Positions 43,088-43,741 of a DNA stretch of 43,741 nt are shown piece by piece. Position numbers and translations under genes: made by a program. The first letter of the stretch is position 1; the number at the start of each line of letters is the position of its first letter. Below the pieces are notes generated by a model. The model had not been told where the DNA came from. It did not search any database and worked only from the letters and a program-made list of their open reading frames with translations. Origin of the DNA: Casimicrobiaceae bacterium (lineage in GTDB: Bacteria; Pseudomonadota; Gammaproteobacteria; Burkholderiales; Casimicrobiaceae); assembly GCA_025056355.1 (NCBI GenBank), contig JANWWI010000015.1, positions 1 through 43,741 of the forward strand. The letters are read 5' to 3'.

Positions 43088-43741
43088 TCAAGCGCGCTCG
43101 AGGGTGTAGCCCTCTTTGGCATCGTTCATCTTCCAGCCGAGCGCTTCGATTTCGGCGCGGAGGCGATCGGCTTCACTCCAGTTCTTGGCGCTTCTTGCCG
43201 CCCACCGCGCCTCAGCCAGCGCGCGCACGTTGTCCGGAATATCCACGGCCTTAGGCTGCCACTGGCCCAAGCCAAGTCCGAGCGCCTGGTCGAAGACAAG
43301 CAGCGTGGCTCGTTTGACCGGCGCCGGCAGCGCCGACTTGGCAACCTCATGCGCAAGCGCGAGCGCCTGCGGAAAGTTGAGATCGTCATTAAGCCGTGCC
43401 ATGAAGCGCTCAACGGCGTGAGCGTCCGGGGCACCGACCTCGGCACCAAGCGCATGCACCGTAAGCCGCAGGCGGTTCAGGGCCGTCTGCGCGGCATCGA
43501 GCGCCTCCCAGCTGAAGTTGAGCTGCGAGCGGTAGTGCGCGGTTAGGCAGAGGTAGCGGTAGGCGAGCGGGTCATAGCCGCGATCGATGAGCGTCTGCAG
43601 GCGCAGGAATTCCCCGGCCGACTTGCTCATCTTCGCCTCCTGGGTGAGCAGGAAGTAGCCGTGCATCCAGAAGTTCGCAAGCCGCGTCCCGTAGGCGGCC
43701 TCGGTCTGGCTGATTTCGTTGGTGTGATGCACCGGGATGTG
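43088..43741 (-). CDS. cysS: Cysteinyl-tRNA synthetase, C-terminal part (cut by window end)
   Basis: The last 217 or so codons of CysRS, running off the right edge. VHHTNEISQTEA holds the zinc-ligand His-His-Thr-Asn-Glu motif, EAKMSKSAGEFLRL the KMSKS loop, and DPLAYRYLCLTAHYRSQLNFSWEAL the helical connection. The C-terminal helical domain ends WSEADRLRAEIEALGWKMNDAKEGYTLE, which is typical of cysS. The N-terminal catalytic half lies outside. 42858-43087 between it and the agmatinase gene has no recognisable gene or terminator. Confidence 0.95.
   Translation of the reverse strand, partial: HIPVHHTNEISQTEAAYGTRLANFWMHGYFLLTQEAKMSKSAGEFLRLQTLIDRGYDPLAYRYLCLTAHYRSQLNFSWEALDAAQTALNRLRLTVHALGAEVGAPDAHAVERFMARLNDDLNFPQALALAHEVAKSALPAPVKRATLLVFDQALGLGLGQWQPKAVDIPDNVRALAEARWAARSAKNWSEADRLRAEIEALGWKMNDAKEGYTLERA

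Overview
The window is a gene-dense, high-GC chromosomal segment that reads as a betaproteobacterium. Pointers are the phaC-phaB polyhydroxybutyrate pair, an EarP/EF-P pair whose EF-P has arginine at position 32, a betaproteobacterial-style phenylacetate (paa) operon with its own TetR regulator, the ilvE-zinc finger-rhodanese order, and proteobacterial FabI, DsbB, GluQRS and HslU. Genus cannot be fixed by eye. No rRNA, tRNA, prophage, insertion sequence or CRISPR array was seen.

Layout. 1-3278 (+): a photolyase-related cluster made of a frameshifted FAD-binding photolyase-like gene, an SDR lacking the usual catalytic tyrosine, a 54-aa DUF2256 protein and a prokaryotic Fe-S (6-4)-type photolyase, all linked by ATGA-type overlaps. 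3291-9614 (-): DUF1178 protein, FabI, a secreted S9 prolyl oligopeptidase, DsbB, an unknown 383-aa protein, and an N-formylglutamate amidohydrolase-like protein. 9695-16873 (+): proS, a lytic transglycosylase, gluQ, hslU (no hslV beside it), an MFS transporter, an AEC transporter, and an orphan MNT-type nucleotidyltransferase. 16888-17277: a composite of 90-bp repeats. 17425-20931 (+): cupin, prfC, and a MASE2-like diguanylate cyclase. 21171-22799 (-): acyl-CoA ligase.

22882-28233 (+): PQQ-type sugar dehydrogenase lipoprotein, PIG-L deacetylase, ilvE, a CHCC zinc finger, rhodanese, MFS transporter, then a Fur box and a 96-aa unknown protein. 28290-30810 (-): phaC-phaB. 31000-31827 (-): ZIP metal transporter. 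31836-34626 (+): earP, efp with a strong terminator, and a histone-deacetylase-like amidohydrolase. 34687-35373 (-): small outer-membrane beta-barrel. 35546-40138 (-): paaA-paaB-paaC-paaE-tetR-enoyl-CoA hydratase, without paaD. It diverges from paaG-RDD (+, 40258-41915) across a palindromic TetR-type operator. 41916-42857 (-): agmatinase-like ureohydrolase. 43088-43741 (-): the C-terminal part of cysS, cut by the window end.

How genes work together. The paa genes activate phenylacetyl-CoA by epoxidation (PaaABC with PaaE as electron donor), isomerise the epoxide (PaaG) and hydrate the downstream enoyl-CoA (PaaF-like hydratase). The TetR protein probably senses a CoA intermediate. The resulting acetyl-CoA could feed the PhaB/PhaC storage pathway. 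EarP rhamnosylates EF-P Arg32. The points that most deserve a second look are the photolyase/SDR/DUF2256 cluster with its two matching frameshifts, the Fur-controlled small protein, the missing paaD, the missing hslV, and the repeat-derived N-terminus of the RDD protein.
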